Part shown: piece after piece, positions 56,339-64,000 of the stretch
How the letters are laid out: every line of letters begins with the position of its first letter
Numbering within the stretch: the stretch's first letter is position 1
Origin: DATARH01 sp963773625
GTDB lineage: Bacteria > Pseudomonadota > Alphaproteobacteria > ATCC43930 > CGMCC-115725
Assembly: GCA_963773625.1 (NCBI GenBank)
Contig: CAVZCJ010000019.1
Span: 186,001-250,000 of the forward strand
DNA length: 64,000 nucleotides
Direction: 5' to 3'
The notes under the pieces: generated by a model
What the model saw: the letters and a program-made list of their open reading frames with translations, nothing else
Database searches by the model: none
What the model was told of the DNA's origin: nothing
Made by a program: the position numbers and the translations under genes

Positions 56339-57535
56339 ATGCCGCGGTTCCACACGATCGACGATCTCGATGTCGCCGGTAAGCGCGTGCTGCTGCGCGC
56401 CGACCTCAATGTGCCGGTCAAGGACGGCAAGGTGACCGACGCAACTCGCATCGAACGCCTGGCGCCGACGATCGAGGCGCTGGTCGCGCGCCAGGCCAAG
56501 GTCGTGGTGATGTCGCATTTCGGCCGGCCAAAAGGGCCCGACACGGAAAACTCGCTCAAGCAGCTGGTCGAGCCGTTGAGTCGAGCGATCGGCGGCAAGC
56601 CTGTGCATTTCGCCACGGATTGCGTCGGCCCGGCGGCCGAGAAGGTCGTTACGGCGTTGAAACCGGGCGAGGTGGCGCTGTTGGAGAACCTGCGCTTTCA
56701 TCCCGAAGAGGAAAAGAACGATCCGGGGTTCGCAAGGCAGCTCGCGGCGCTCGGCGATCTTTATGTCGACGACGCGTTTTCGGCGGCGCATCGCGCGCAT
56801 GCCTCGATCGCCGCCCTCGCCCATTTGCTGCCGAATGCGGCGGGCAAGCTCATGCAGGCCGAGCTGGAGGCGCTCGGCGCAGCGCTCGAACACCCGCAGC
56901 ATCCGGTCATGGCGCTGATCGGCGGCTCGAAGGTCTCGACCAAGCTCGACCTGTTGAAATTCATCATCGGCAAGGTCGACAGACTGGCGATTGGCGGGGC
57001 GATGGCGAACACATTCCTCTTCGCACAGGGCCGGTCGGTGGGCCGTTCGCTGTGCGAGAAGGAGATGGCTGATACCGCGCGCGAAATTTTGGCCGCGGCC
57101 GAGAAACGCGGCTGCGAGGTGATCCTGCCCGACGACGCCGTCACCGCCGAGGCGTTGGAGCCAGGGGTGATGACCCGCACCGTCGGCATCAATGCGGTGC
57201 CGCAGAACGCGATGATCCTCGATATCGGCCCCGACAGCGTGGCGCGCATCGCGGCCGCGCTCGGCGGGTGCAAGACGCTGGTCTGGAACGGCCCGGTCGG
57301 CGCGTTCGAGACGCCGCCGTTCGACCGGGCGACCGTGGCGTTGGCCAAGAAGATCGCCGAGCTGACGCAGGCCAAGAAACTGCTGAGCGTCGCCGGCGGC
57401 GGCGACACAGTGGCGGCGCTGGCGGCGGCGGGGGTCGAGGACAAGCTCACCTATGTTTCTACCGCGGGCGGGGCGTTTCTCGAGTGGCTCGAGGGCAAGG
57501 AGTTGCCCGGGGTCGCGGCGCTCGCTGTTCCGTGA
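56339..57535 (+). CDS. pgk: Phosphoglycerate kinase
   Basis: Glycolytic kinase of 398 residues. Motifs: KRVLLRADLNVPVKDGKVTD, VVMSHFGRPKGPD, LENLRFHPEEEKNDPGFARQ, VMALIGGSKVSTKLDLLKF and the ATP-site SVAGGGDTVAALAAAGVED. Complete, with a GGAGGCGATGAGGCG leader. It stands apart from eno and gap genes here. Confidence 0.97.
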   Translation: MPRFHTIDDLDVAGKRVLLRADLNVPVKDGKVTDATRIERLAPTIEALVARQAKVVVMSHFGRPKGPDTENSLKQLVEPLSRAIGGKPVHFATDCVGPAAEKVVTALKPGEVALLENLRFHPEEEKNDPGFARQLAALGDLYVDDAFSAAHRAHASIAALAHLLPNAAGKLMQAELEALGAALEHPQHPVMALIGGSKVSTKLDLLKFIIGKVDRLAIGGAMANTFLFAQGRSVGRSLCEKEMADTAREILAAAEKRGCEVILPDDAVTAEALEPGVMTRTVGINAVPQNAMILDIGPDSVARIAAALGGCKTLVWNGPVGAFETPPFDRATVALAKKIAELTQAKKLLSVAGGGDTVAALAAAGVEDKLTYVSTAGGAFLEWLEGKELPGVAALAVP

Positions 57536-57600
57536 GGTTTTTCGGTTCTCCCCAAGGTCATGAAAACACACGGGTTTTGGCTTTACGCTCAGCGAAATAA

Positions 57601-57671
57601 CAGCAGAAAGACAGCAAGAAAACAGCGGCCGTAACAGCGCGATAACAGCGGGATACAGCGAGGCGATCAGC
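57601..57671. repeat. Phased AACAGCG repeats with about 11-base period
   Basis: In the pgk-nitroreductase interval, CAGC recurs at 57601, 57612, 57623, 57635, 57646, 57656 and 57668 (spacings 11, 11, 12, 11, 10, 12). The better units read ATAACAGCGG or GTAACAGCGC. The spacing is close to one DNA helical turn, so the units would lie on one face. The units also occur, inverted, at 23423-23449. Function unknown. Confidence 0.55.
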
Positions 57672-57756
57672 GACATTTGCGCAACAATTGTGCCGCCACA
57701 GTGAATATGAGAACATTTAGAGAACGATTTGCCGGCGACAAGGGCCAAAACGAAAA

Positions 57757-58440
57757 ATGACCGACATGTTTCTATTCGAGGCGATGTACTCGGCGCGCTC
57801 GATCCGCAAGCTGAGCGCCGATCCGGTGCCAGAGGCGCTGATCACCCGGGTGCTGGAAAGCGCCACCCAGGCATCGTCTGCCGGCAATTCGCAGAACTGG
57901 TTCTTCTTGGTCGTCCGCGACCCCGAGCAGAAGGCAAAAATCGGCGCGGTCTATCGAAAGGGATCGGAGATCGCCAGCAAGGTGTACGCCGCGCGCGGCA
58001 AGCCCGAGCACCTTAGCGAGGCGCAATACCGGCGGTTTCTGCGCAGCAGCGGCTGGTTGTGGGACCATATCGCCGACGCGCCGGTGATCCTCATCGTCTG
58101 CCTCAAGCGGCGGGCGATGCCGGCGCGCGACAAGCTGCCGCCCGAAATCGGTTACGATGACGAGGTCGCCTATCTTGACCGCATCCAGGGCGCCAGCATC
58201 TATCCGGCGATCCAGAACATCATCCTCGCCTGCCGAGCCCTAGGGCTCGGCACGGTGCTGACCACCAACCATCTGCGCTGCGAGGCGGATTTAAAGGAGG
58301 CGCTCGGCATCCCCGGCGACGTCGCGACCTACGCGCTGATGCCGATCGGCTGGCCGTTGCAAAATTTCGGCCCCCTCACCCGCAAGCCGGTGCGCGAGGT
58401 CGCGTTCGCGGACCGGTGGGGTGAGGCATGGGAGGCCTAG
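57757..58440 (+). CDS. Nitroreductase-family FMN protein
   Basis: A 227-residue nitroreductase-fold enzyme. The FMN-binding N terminus MYSARSIRKLSADPVPEALI and ATQASSAGNSQNWFFLVVRD are clear, as are ASIYPAIQNIILACRALGLG and the C-terminal GDVATYALMPIGWP region. Members reduce nitroaromatics, quinones or flavins or act in cofactor metabolism; the substrate is not predictable. A short related tail fragment occurs again at 61397-61446. Confidence 0.88.
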   Translation: MTDMFLFEAMYSARSIRKLSADPVPEALITRVLESATQASSAGNSQNWFFLVVRDPEQKAKIGAVYRKGSEIASKVYAARGKPEHLSEAQYRRFLRSSGWLWDHIADAPVILIVCLKRRAMPARDKLPPEIGYDDEVAYLDRIQGASIYPAIQNIILACRALGLGTVLTTNHLRCEADLKEALGIPGDVATYALMPIGWPLQNFGPLTRKPVREVAFADRWGEAWEA

Positions 58441-58490
58441 CGGCCCTGTAGGCATCCGCGCGCCCGCGCGTCGGAGTGCATCCCGCGTGT

Positions 58491-58579
58491 CGGAGTGCAT
58501 AGGAGAGCCCACCACCATTGGCGTTGAGCGACAGCTTGCCGCCGGGAACGGTGTTGCGCTCCCAGATGAAGCTCGCCGC
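58491..58579 (-). pseudogene. Thiolase-like gene fragment
   Basis: This approximately 89-base segment matches the interior of the intact thiolase gene (62036-62125) at most positions with a 3-base gap. On the minus strand it translates as SFIWERNTVPGGKLSLNANG then GGLSYA, against SFIWERNTAPGGKLPLNTNG in the intact gene. No start, stop or flanking thiolase sequence is present. It is a remnant of a paralogous or duplicated thiolase gene. Confidence 0.8.
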
Positions 58580-58614
58580 TTTTGCCGCGCTACGCGGCTT
58601 TCACCTTAGCGGCC

Positions 58615-61001
58615 TCAGGCTCGGAACCTGCCCCCCGAGGGGCGCTGTCTGGTTCCGGTATGCCGGTCTTCGAGCAGCTTCGCGAACTGTTCCGGAACCA
58701 CCGGCTGGCTGAAATAGTATCCCTGCGCCGCGTCACAGCCGTGCGCTCGAAGAAATTGCAGCTCTTTGCGCGTTTCCACGCCCTCCGCGATGACCCGCAG
58801 ATTGAGGCTCTGGGCCATGCCAATCACTGCGGTCACAATCGCCGTATCCCCGCCGGCAGCGTCGATCTGACGGACGAAGGATTGGTCGATCTTAAGGGCA
58901 TCGAGCGGGAACTTTCTTAGATAACCCAAGCTCGAGTAACCCGTACCGAAATCGTCGATTGCCACCTTCACCCCTCTTTCCCGTAAGGTTTTGAGGATGG
59001 ATGCGGCGGCCTCGGCATGTTTCATCAGGACGCTCTCGGTCAGTTCCAAGACAAGAGATGTCGGTTCCAGACCGGTTTCGCTGAGGGTCGCGAACAGATG
59101 TTCCAGAAAGGTCTCGCTCTGGAGGTCTATCGCGGAGGCGTTTACCGCCATGGAAATTTTCGGCAGCCCTGCATCGAGCCAAGCACCGGCCTGCGCGCAC
59201 GCTTCACGAAGGACCCAGGCGCTGATCGGCACAATCAGGCCGCAATCTTCCGCGACCGGAATGAACTGCAGCGGCAGGACCGACCCTCGCGTCGGATGCA
59301 TCCAGCGGATCAAGGCTTCCGCCCCGGTGATCGTCCCCGTCGACAGATCGATTATCGGCTGGTAGTGCAGCACAAATTCCTGCCGCTCCAAGGCGCGCCG
59401 CAAGCCCTCCTCGATGCTTTGCCGTTCCACGGCGCGGACGTTCATTTCCGGCTTGAAAAACTGGTAGCCCTGGCGTCCGTTTTCCTTCGCCTGGTACATC
59501 GCGGTATCCGCGTTCTTGATCAGTGTCTCCGCATCTCGGCCATCGTCGGGGTAGATGCTGATGCCCATGCTCGCGGTGATATGAAGATCGTGGTGGTCGA
59601 TGAGGTAAGATTCCGCCACCACCTGCAGCATTCTTCTGGCCATGGTGGCGGCGTCTTCCGGTCGTTGAACCTCGGTCAGCAGAATGACGAACTCATCGCC
59701 GCCCTGCCGGCTCACCGTGTCCGTGGTACGTACGCACTTCGCCAAGCGTCTGGCGATGGATTGAAGAAGCTTGTCACCGAGCGGATGTCCCAGAGAATCG
59801 TTGATGTGTTTGAAGTTATCCAAGTCCAGGAAGAGTAAAGCGAATGTCTTCGCGTGCCGTCTCGCCTGGGCGATCGCCACGGTAATCCGATCGCCCAGGA
59901 GCACTCGGTTGGGCAAACCAGTCAGAAAATCGTGCTCGGCCGAATGGGTCATCTGAAGCCCCATCGACCGGGCCGCGCTCACGTCACGAAAATTAATCAC
60001 CGCTCCGGCAATCGCTCCCTCGTGGTCGTGGATCATCGAGGCGGTGGCTTCGGTCCAAGCTTCAGGTCCGTCACGACAAACGAGGATACAGTTAGATGGC
60101 AGGTTTACGATCCGGCCTTCCCTGACGACCATCTCCACCAGGTCCGGCATAGGTTCGCGCGTTGAGCCGTCTATGAGCTGAAAAACTTCGGCCATCGGCC
60201 GCCCGGCGGCCTCTTGCCACGACCAGCCGGTCATTTTCTCCGCGACGGCGTTGAGGAGCGTGATGTCGCCGGCAATATCCGTGCACAACACGCCGTCGCC
60301 GATGCTCCTGAGGGTGACTTCGGCGCGTTCCTTTTCCGCGAACAACGTCCTCTCGGCCCGTCGGCGTCTGATGTTGTCGAGCAGGACATGCAGAAATGCT
60401 GCGCCGGTGATCAACAAACCGAGAAAGGTGCCAAGAATCAGGACAGTCTTGCTCAGGCGTGAGAGCCGCGCCGCCTCGGCATTGCGTTGCGCCAGCAATC
60501 CTTTTTCTTCGTTCTCGACTTGGCGGACGAGCGTTTCAAGCTGCACCATAATCCGCCGGGCTCCGCCGCCGCGAATTTCATTCGCCGCTGCCGCCATCCC
60601 CTTAGTTTGGCGCAGACCTATGGCGAGCTCGGCTAACTGGACCCTCTGAACAAGTAACGCATCGAGGGCTGCAAGCCTGTGCTGCTGTTCGGCATTGTCC
60701 GCCGTCAGGTTGCGGACGATTGTTTCGTGTTGCCGTGCGTCCGATACGCTGGAGTGGAAATCCCCCACGTCGGATTCGTCGTCCGTCAAGATGAACTTCC
60801 AACTGCTCGCTTCAATTTTTGCGACATCTGAAAGAAATGACTCGGAATATTCTAAAATTTCATGAGTATGTAGAACAAAATTATCAATATTCATGGCTAC
60901 ATTAAATGTAAAATAGGATGTTACTCCTACTGATATTAAAATAACAAAGGCCAAAATGAATGCGAATTTTACGTATTTTTCAATATGAATTTTACATTCA
61001 T
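58615..61001 (-). CDS. Membrane sensor c-di-GMP enzyme: CHASE3-PAS-GGDEF-EAL
   Basis: About 795 residues: a membrane segment (KFAFILAFVILISVGVTSYF), a CHASE3-like periplasmic domain (about 45-190), a second membrane segment (VLILGTFLGLLITGAAFLHV), PAS (about 240-350), GGDEF (motif RQGGDEFVIL intact) and EAL (AEALIRW and LRVIAEGVET intact). Both c-di-GMP synthesis and hydrolysis look possible. The conventional TTG start at 60954 falls inside the first membrane segment. ATG 61001 overlaps the upstream lipoprotein stop (ATGA), and one missing A near 60978 would join MNVKFILKK to KYVKFAF. The 5' part is strikingly AT-rich. Confidence 0.92.
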
Positions 61002-61261
61002 TGGAGATTTCTCAAGTCGGCACCTTCCACCGAGCCCAGCATCAGTTCAATAGAAAACTTGCAGGCGTATCGTTGCCGAATGACGTTCTCGACCTTTTCG
61101 CTGGCGCGGCGCTTGCCGCCGCGCGCCGCGTGATCTCGCTTCTCGTCCTGCGTGGCAGTAGGCGGTAGTGCCATTGTCATCAACGGCGGACCGGCGCTCG
61201 GGATTGCCTGTTCGCAAGCTATTGCGTCTTGGGATGACACGCAGCCTCCTAAAAACAACAA
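60998..61261 (-). CDS. Putative small lipoprotein coupled to the GGDEF-EAL gene
   Basis: A short ORF of unknown family. It opens with a lipobox-like LLLFLGGCVSSQDA and then has a soluble, charged part ending CKFSIELMLGSVEGADLRNL. The start is uncertain: TTG 61261 gives almost no signal n-region, but a single-base shift near 61272 would join it to MKRCYILYDLHQPGSFSPIL starting at 61328, a more normal lipoprotein signal. Its stop overlaps the proposed ATG of the GGDEF-EAL gene, suggesting a sensor accessory. Base composition is less GC-rich than its surroundings. Confidence 0.55.
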   Translation of the reverse strand: MLFLGGCVSSQDAIACEQAIPSAGPPLMTMALPPTATQDEKRDHAARGGKRRASEKVENVIRQRYACKFSIELMLGSVEGADLRNLQ

Positions 61262-61396
61262 GAGTACTTAAGATGGGTGAAAATGATCCGGGTTGATGTA
61301 AATCATAGAGAATATAACACCGCTTCATTCAGATGAATGAGCGATAGAAATTGTTGTATTCACCTTATTAAATGTTTTAACCTTTAGGCGGAGTAG

Positions 61397-61446
61397 TTCG
61401 GCGGCACGCTCACCCGCAAGCCGGTGCGCGAAGTCGCTTTCGCCCA
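61397..61446 (+). pseudogene. Nitroreductase C-terminal tail fragment
   Basis: The segment TTCGG..CTCACCCGCAAGCCGGTGCG followed by CGA and AGTCGC closely matches the last coding 50 bases of the nitroreductase gene (about 58366-58415), giving LTRKPVREVAFA in both. Nothing else of the gene remains; the sequence before it is AT-rich. It is a remnant on the far side of the GGDEF-EAL island. Confidence 0.75.
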
Positions 61447-61448
61447 GG

Positions 61449-61874
61449 TCAGCCGCGGTCGAGCGAGATTGCGCACGAGCGCTCGTATTGGCGCGGCGCG
61501 GTGAAGCTCTCGGTGCCGCTGAGGTCGAGATGGGCGCCGGAGAGCCGGCCGGTATAGTGAGCGACGAATGTCCCGAGGCTGCCGCTGATGCCGCCCCGCA
61601 ACGTCACGGTGCCGTCCACCGCGACGGTGCCTGTTCCGGTCTCCTGCCCGACGGTCTGGCGACCGTCATAGGAGAGGACTGCACGCTGATAGGCCGCGGT
61701 CGCGCCGCGGATTGTCAGCGTGAACTCGACATCGACCGGCGCCACCGTGAGAGTCGGGATCGCGGCGCAACGGATGCGGCCGCGATAGGCGACGTCCGCG
61801 CCAGCGGGCTGGGCGTAAGCGCTAGCCGCCGCGATTATTGCGACTACCGTGGCGGCTACGGTGCGTCCAATCAC
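61449..61874 (-). CDS. Hypothetical secreted protein
   Basis: A 141-residue protein with a Sec signal (IGRTVAATVVAIIAAASAYA, cleavage after AYA-Q). The mature part is a beta-rich sequence (VEFTLTIRGATAAYQRAVLS; GGISGSLGTFVAHYTGRLSG) with Cys residues near both ends (RIRCAAIP; RSCAISLD). No family recognised. The GTG at 61874 starts 2 bases after the thiolase stop, so it is co-transcribed. The frame extends upstream only as a thiolase shadow. Confidence 0.7.
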   Translation of the reverse strand: MIGRTVAATVVAIIAAASAYAQPAGADVAYRGRIRCAAIPTLTVAPVDVEFTLTIRGATAAYQRAVLSYDGRQTVGQETGTGTVAVDGTVTLRGGISGSLGTFVAHYTGRLSGAHLDLSGTESFTAPRQYERSCAISLDRG

Positions 61875-61876
61875 CC

Positions 61877-63028
61877 CTAGCGCCCCGCTTCGTTGGTCAT
61901 GATGATCGTGCCGCTGGCGGCGAACATGCCGCCGACGCCGTGGCAGACGCTGATTTTCGCGCCGGGGATTTGCGCCGGGGCGATGCCGCGCATCTGGCGC
62001 ACGCTTTCCTGCAGCGCGTACATGCCGTACATGCCCGAGTGCATGTAGGAGAGGCCGCCGCCATTGGTGTTGAGCGGCAGCTTGCCGCCAGGCGCGGTGT
62101 TGCGCTCCCAGATAAAGCTCGCCGCCTCGCCCTTCTTGCAGAAGCCGAGGTCTTCGAGGCCGTAGATCGGCAGATGCGCGAAGGCGTCGTAAATCATCAG
62201 GTGATCGACGTCGTCGTGCTTGATGCCCGCCTCGGCGAAGGCGGCCGGGCCGGCGACACGAAAGGCGCGCGAGGAGGTGAAGTCCTCCATCTGCGACACC
62301 ATCGGCGTCTCGACGCTCTCGCCGGTGCCGAGCAGATAGACCGGCTTTTGCGGAAAGTCTTTGGCGCGGTCGGCCGAGGTCAGGATCAGCGCGCCACCGC
62401 CATCGGTCACCAGGCAGCACTGCAGCAGCCGGAACGGGTAGGCGATCATCCGCGAATTGAGCACGTCGTCGACGGTGATCGGATCGTGGAAGGTCGCGCG
62501 CGGGTTTTTCGCCGCCCATTCGCGCTGCACGACCGCGACCATGGCGAGCTGTTCGTGGGTCAGGCCATAGGTCTTCATGTAGCGCAGCACCGGAATGGTG
62601 AAGAGCGTCGGCGGCCCCATCGGCCCGTACGGCGCCTCGAATTGCCCGGCGAGGCTGGCGGCGGAGGCTGGCGGCCGGGTGCGCCCGACCCCGGAACGTC
62701 CGCTTTCGCCATGGGTGATGAGGATGGTCTTGCGCAATCCGCTCTCGATCGCCGCGGCCGCGTGGCGGACATGGATCATGAACGAGCAGCCGCCGACCGC
62801 GGTGCCGTCGACCCATTTCGGGGTGATGCCGAGGTAATGCGCGAGCGTCACCGGGGTCTCGCCGGCGGTGGCGATGCCGTCGATGTCCTTGGGGCCGAGC
62901 CCAGCGTCCTTCATCGCGTTGAGCGCGGCGTCGGCATGCAGGCCGATCTGCGAGAGTTCGGGGATGCGGCCCATCTCAGTGGTCTCGGCCGCGCCGACGA
63001 TGGCGACATCGTTGCGTCTTCCAGTCAT
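61877..63028 (-). CDS. Thiolase-family protein (SCP-x-like acetyl-CoA acetyltransferase)
   Basis: A 383-residue member of the non-decarboxylating thiolase superfamily, SCP2-thiolase-like subgroup. Visible: VAIVGAAETTEMGRIPELSQ, the nucleophile Cys region AVGGCSFMIHVRHAAAAI, and the C-terminal VCHGVGGMFAASGTIIMTNE with His. It is paired with a DUF35 zinc-ribbon/OB protein, a standard pairing for such thiolases acting on branched or steroid-like acyl-CoA. Substrate unknown. Confidence 0.9.
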   Translation of the reverse strand: MTGRRNDVAIVGAAETTEMGRIPELSQIGLHADAALNAMKDAGLGPKDIDGIATAGETPVTLAHYLGITPKWVDGTAVGGCSFMIHVRHAAAAIESGLRKTILITHGESGRSGVGRTRPPASAASLAGQFEAPYGPMGPPTLFTIPVLRYMKTYGLTHEQLAMVAVVQREWAAKNPRATFHDPITVDDVLNSRMIAYPFRLLQCCLVTDGGGALILTSADRAKDFPQKPVYLLGTGESVETPMVSQMEDFTSSRAFRVAGPAAFAEAGIKHDDVDHLMIYDAFAHLPIYGLEDLGFCKKGEAASFIWERNTAPGGKLPLNTNGGGLSYMHSGMYGMYALQESVRQMRGIAPAQIPGAKISVCHGVGGMFAASGTIIMTNEAGR

Positions 63029-63032
63029 GGCC

Positions 63033-63453
63033 TCAACCTTTCGCCGGGCGGAAAAGGGGCAGCGTGATGTCGTCGTCGAGCTTCTCGAAGGCGACTTCGA
63101 CCGGCATGTCGAGCACCAACGCCTCGGGGGTTTGCGGGCAGTCCGTGATGTTGGTCATCATCCGCGGTCCCTCGTCGAGTTCGACGACCGCGATCGCGTA
63201 AGGCGGCGTGAAGCCGGGCACCGGGCGGTGATGGATCACGTAGCTGTAGAGCCGGCCCTTGCCGGTCGCCTTGAAGACGCTGACCGCGCGGCTGGCGCAA
63301 GACGGGGCAAAACGGGCGCGGCGGGAAATAGGTCTTCCGGCAGGAATTGCAGCGCTGCAGGCGCAGTTCGCCGGCCTTCGTGCCGTCCCAGAAATGCTGC
63401 GTCTCGGGGGTCGGCTGCGGCCGCGGCCGTTGTCCTTCAGGCATCGTCTCCAC
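63033..63453 (-). CDS. DUF35 zinc-ribbon/OB-fold protein, frameshifted
   Basis: About 140 residues. The N-terminal rubredoxin-like zinc ribbon reads LRLQRCNSCRKTYFPPRPFC; after a shift near 63305 the OB fold continues as VSVFKATGKGRLYSYVIHHR, PPYAIAVVELDEGPRMMTNI and ends LPLFRPAKG. Such ChsH2-like proteins form complexes with thiolase-fold or hydratase partners; the thiolase gene starts 4 bases downstream. ATG 63453 or 63444 is the start. Confidence 0.85.
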
Positions 63454-63532
63454 CCTCTTGGTTGACCCGAATCAAGATTGACGCGCTGCCATGTCTTGCA
63501 CAAATGGACGGCCGGCAACGCAAGGAACTCCC

Positions 63533-64000
63533 ATGATCACCCCTTCCTACGTCCGCACCATGGCCGCCTACAATAGCGAGATGAACCGGCGGCTCTACGC
63601 CGCCGCGTCGCGCCTCTCGGATGACGAGCGCCGCCGCGACCGTGGCGCCTTCTGGCACTCGCTGCACGGCACGCTAGTGCACATCCTATGGGGCGACGGC
63701 CAATGGATGAGCCGCTTCGACGGCTGGGAGCGCCCGCAGACGCCGATCAAGGAGAGCGACCATATGCTCGCCGGCTGGGACGAACTGCACGCGGCGCGGG
63801 TCGAAGCGGACCGGAAGATCGACGCCTGGGCCGGCAAGGTTGACCAGGCCTATCTCGACCGCGACATGACCTGGTTCAGCGGCGCCGCGCAGCGCGAGGT
63901 GACCGCGCCCATACGGGCTCCTGGTCACGCATTTCTTCAATCACCAAACCCATCACCGTGGGCAAGCGCACGCGCTGATCACCGCCGCCGGCGAGAAAAC
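63533..64000 (+). CDS. DinB-family protein, frameshifted and cut by the window edge
   Basis: Starts at ATG 63533 after an AAGGAAC ribosome binding site. Reads TPSYVRTMAAYNSEMNRRLY, FWHSLHGTLVHILWGDGQWM (first metal His), and, after dropping one base near 63915, PYGLLVTHFFNHQTHHRGQA, which carries the second and third His of the DinB metal site. DinB-like four-helix bundle enzymes are often thiol-dependent transferases. The stop lies beyond 64000. Confidence 0.85.
   Translation, partial: MITPSYVRTMAAYNSEMNRRLYAAASRLSDDERRRDRGAFWHSLHGTLVHILWGDGQWMSRFDGWERPQTPIKESDHMLAGWDELHAARVEADRKIDAWAGKVDQAYLDRDMTWFSGAAQREVTAPIRAPGHAFLQSPNPSPWASARADHRRRREN

Noticed and set aside
57595..57675. CRISPR array
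   Set aside because: The repeated units are about 7-10 bases with no spacers of 30-40 bases and no cas genes nearby.
55388..57748. 786-residue minus-strand frame spanning the methyltransferase and pgk
   Set aside because: Most of it is antisense to pgk. Only the part below 56230 is real, as the N terminus of the methyltransferase.
58615..61001. Insertion sequence as vehicle of the GGDEF-EAL island
   Set aside because: No transposase or integrase frame, and I found no terminal inverted repeats or target duplication at the borders.

Overview
The window is GC-rich bacterial chromosome, and the gene content points to an alphaproteobacterium, probably near the Rhodospirillales/Acetobacterales. 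The evidence is an eno-ftsB-pdhABC-lpd-lipA cluster with a lipoyl domain on E1 beta, a fused ispDF, dusB-ntrB-ntrC followed by ntrYX, hfq-hflX, a GcrA-type cell-cycle regulator, and a fused transaldolase/glucose-6-phosphate isomerase inside a pentose-phosphate operon. No rRNA, tRNA, CRISPR array, transposase or phage gene was recognised. The left edge cuts into enolase and the right edge into a DinB-family gene.

Layout. 1-8.3 kb: lower glycolysis, pyruvate dehydrogenase and lipoate synthesis (+ strand). 8.2-12.1 kb (-): a TIR-WD40 protein, CinA/PncC, PgpA and IspDF. 12.2-22.7 kb (+): dusB, two nitrogen-type two-component systems (ntrBC, ntrYX), D-amino-acid transaminase, a HAD phosphatase, hfq and hflX. 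22.7-23.5 kb: a long non-coding stretch full of inverted repeats. 23.5-32.5 kb (-): a decayed acetyltransferase, mazG, small enzymes, then mbl-tatD-holB-tmk and the cell-wall genes dac, rlpA and a lytic transglycosylase. 32.7-39.9 kb: an accessory cluster with two tandem DHA2-type exporters, a TauD/TfdA-type dioxygenase, an FAD-binding dehydrogenase, a divergent AroQ-like protein and a threonine-synthase-like PLP enzyme. 40.4-42.1 kb: cytochrome c, folD and a small secreted protein. 42.1-51 kb (-): gntK, tal-pgi, gnd, zwf, rpe, pgl, rpiA and a HAD phosphatase, giving an almost complete pentose-phosphate operon without a transketolase. 51-56.3 kb: gamma-glutamyltransferase-like, SGNH-like, arsC, gcrA and a methyltransferase. 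56.3-64 kb: pgk, a nitroreductase, an AT-richer island with a CHASE3-PAS-GGDEF-EAL protein and a small lipoprotein, then thiolase and DUF35 genes and DinB. Fragments of nitroreductase-like and thiolase-like genes lie on either side of the island.

The main caveat is reading-frame damage. About 18 otherwise well-conserved genes, including lpd, zwf and tal-pgi, need one or more single-base shifts to read through. Many shifts fall at short homopolymers and conservation resumes right after them, so I read most as sequence or assembly errors. I keep these genes as CDS spanning the whole locus. Only genes that have lost material are called pseudogenes.
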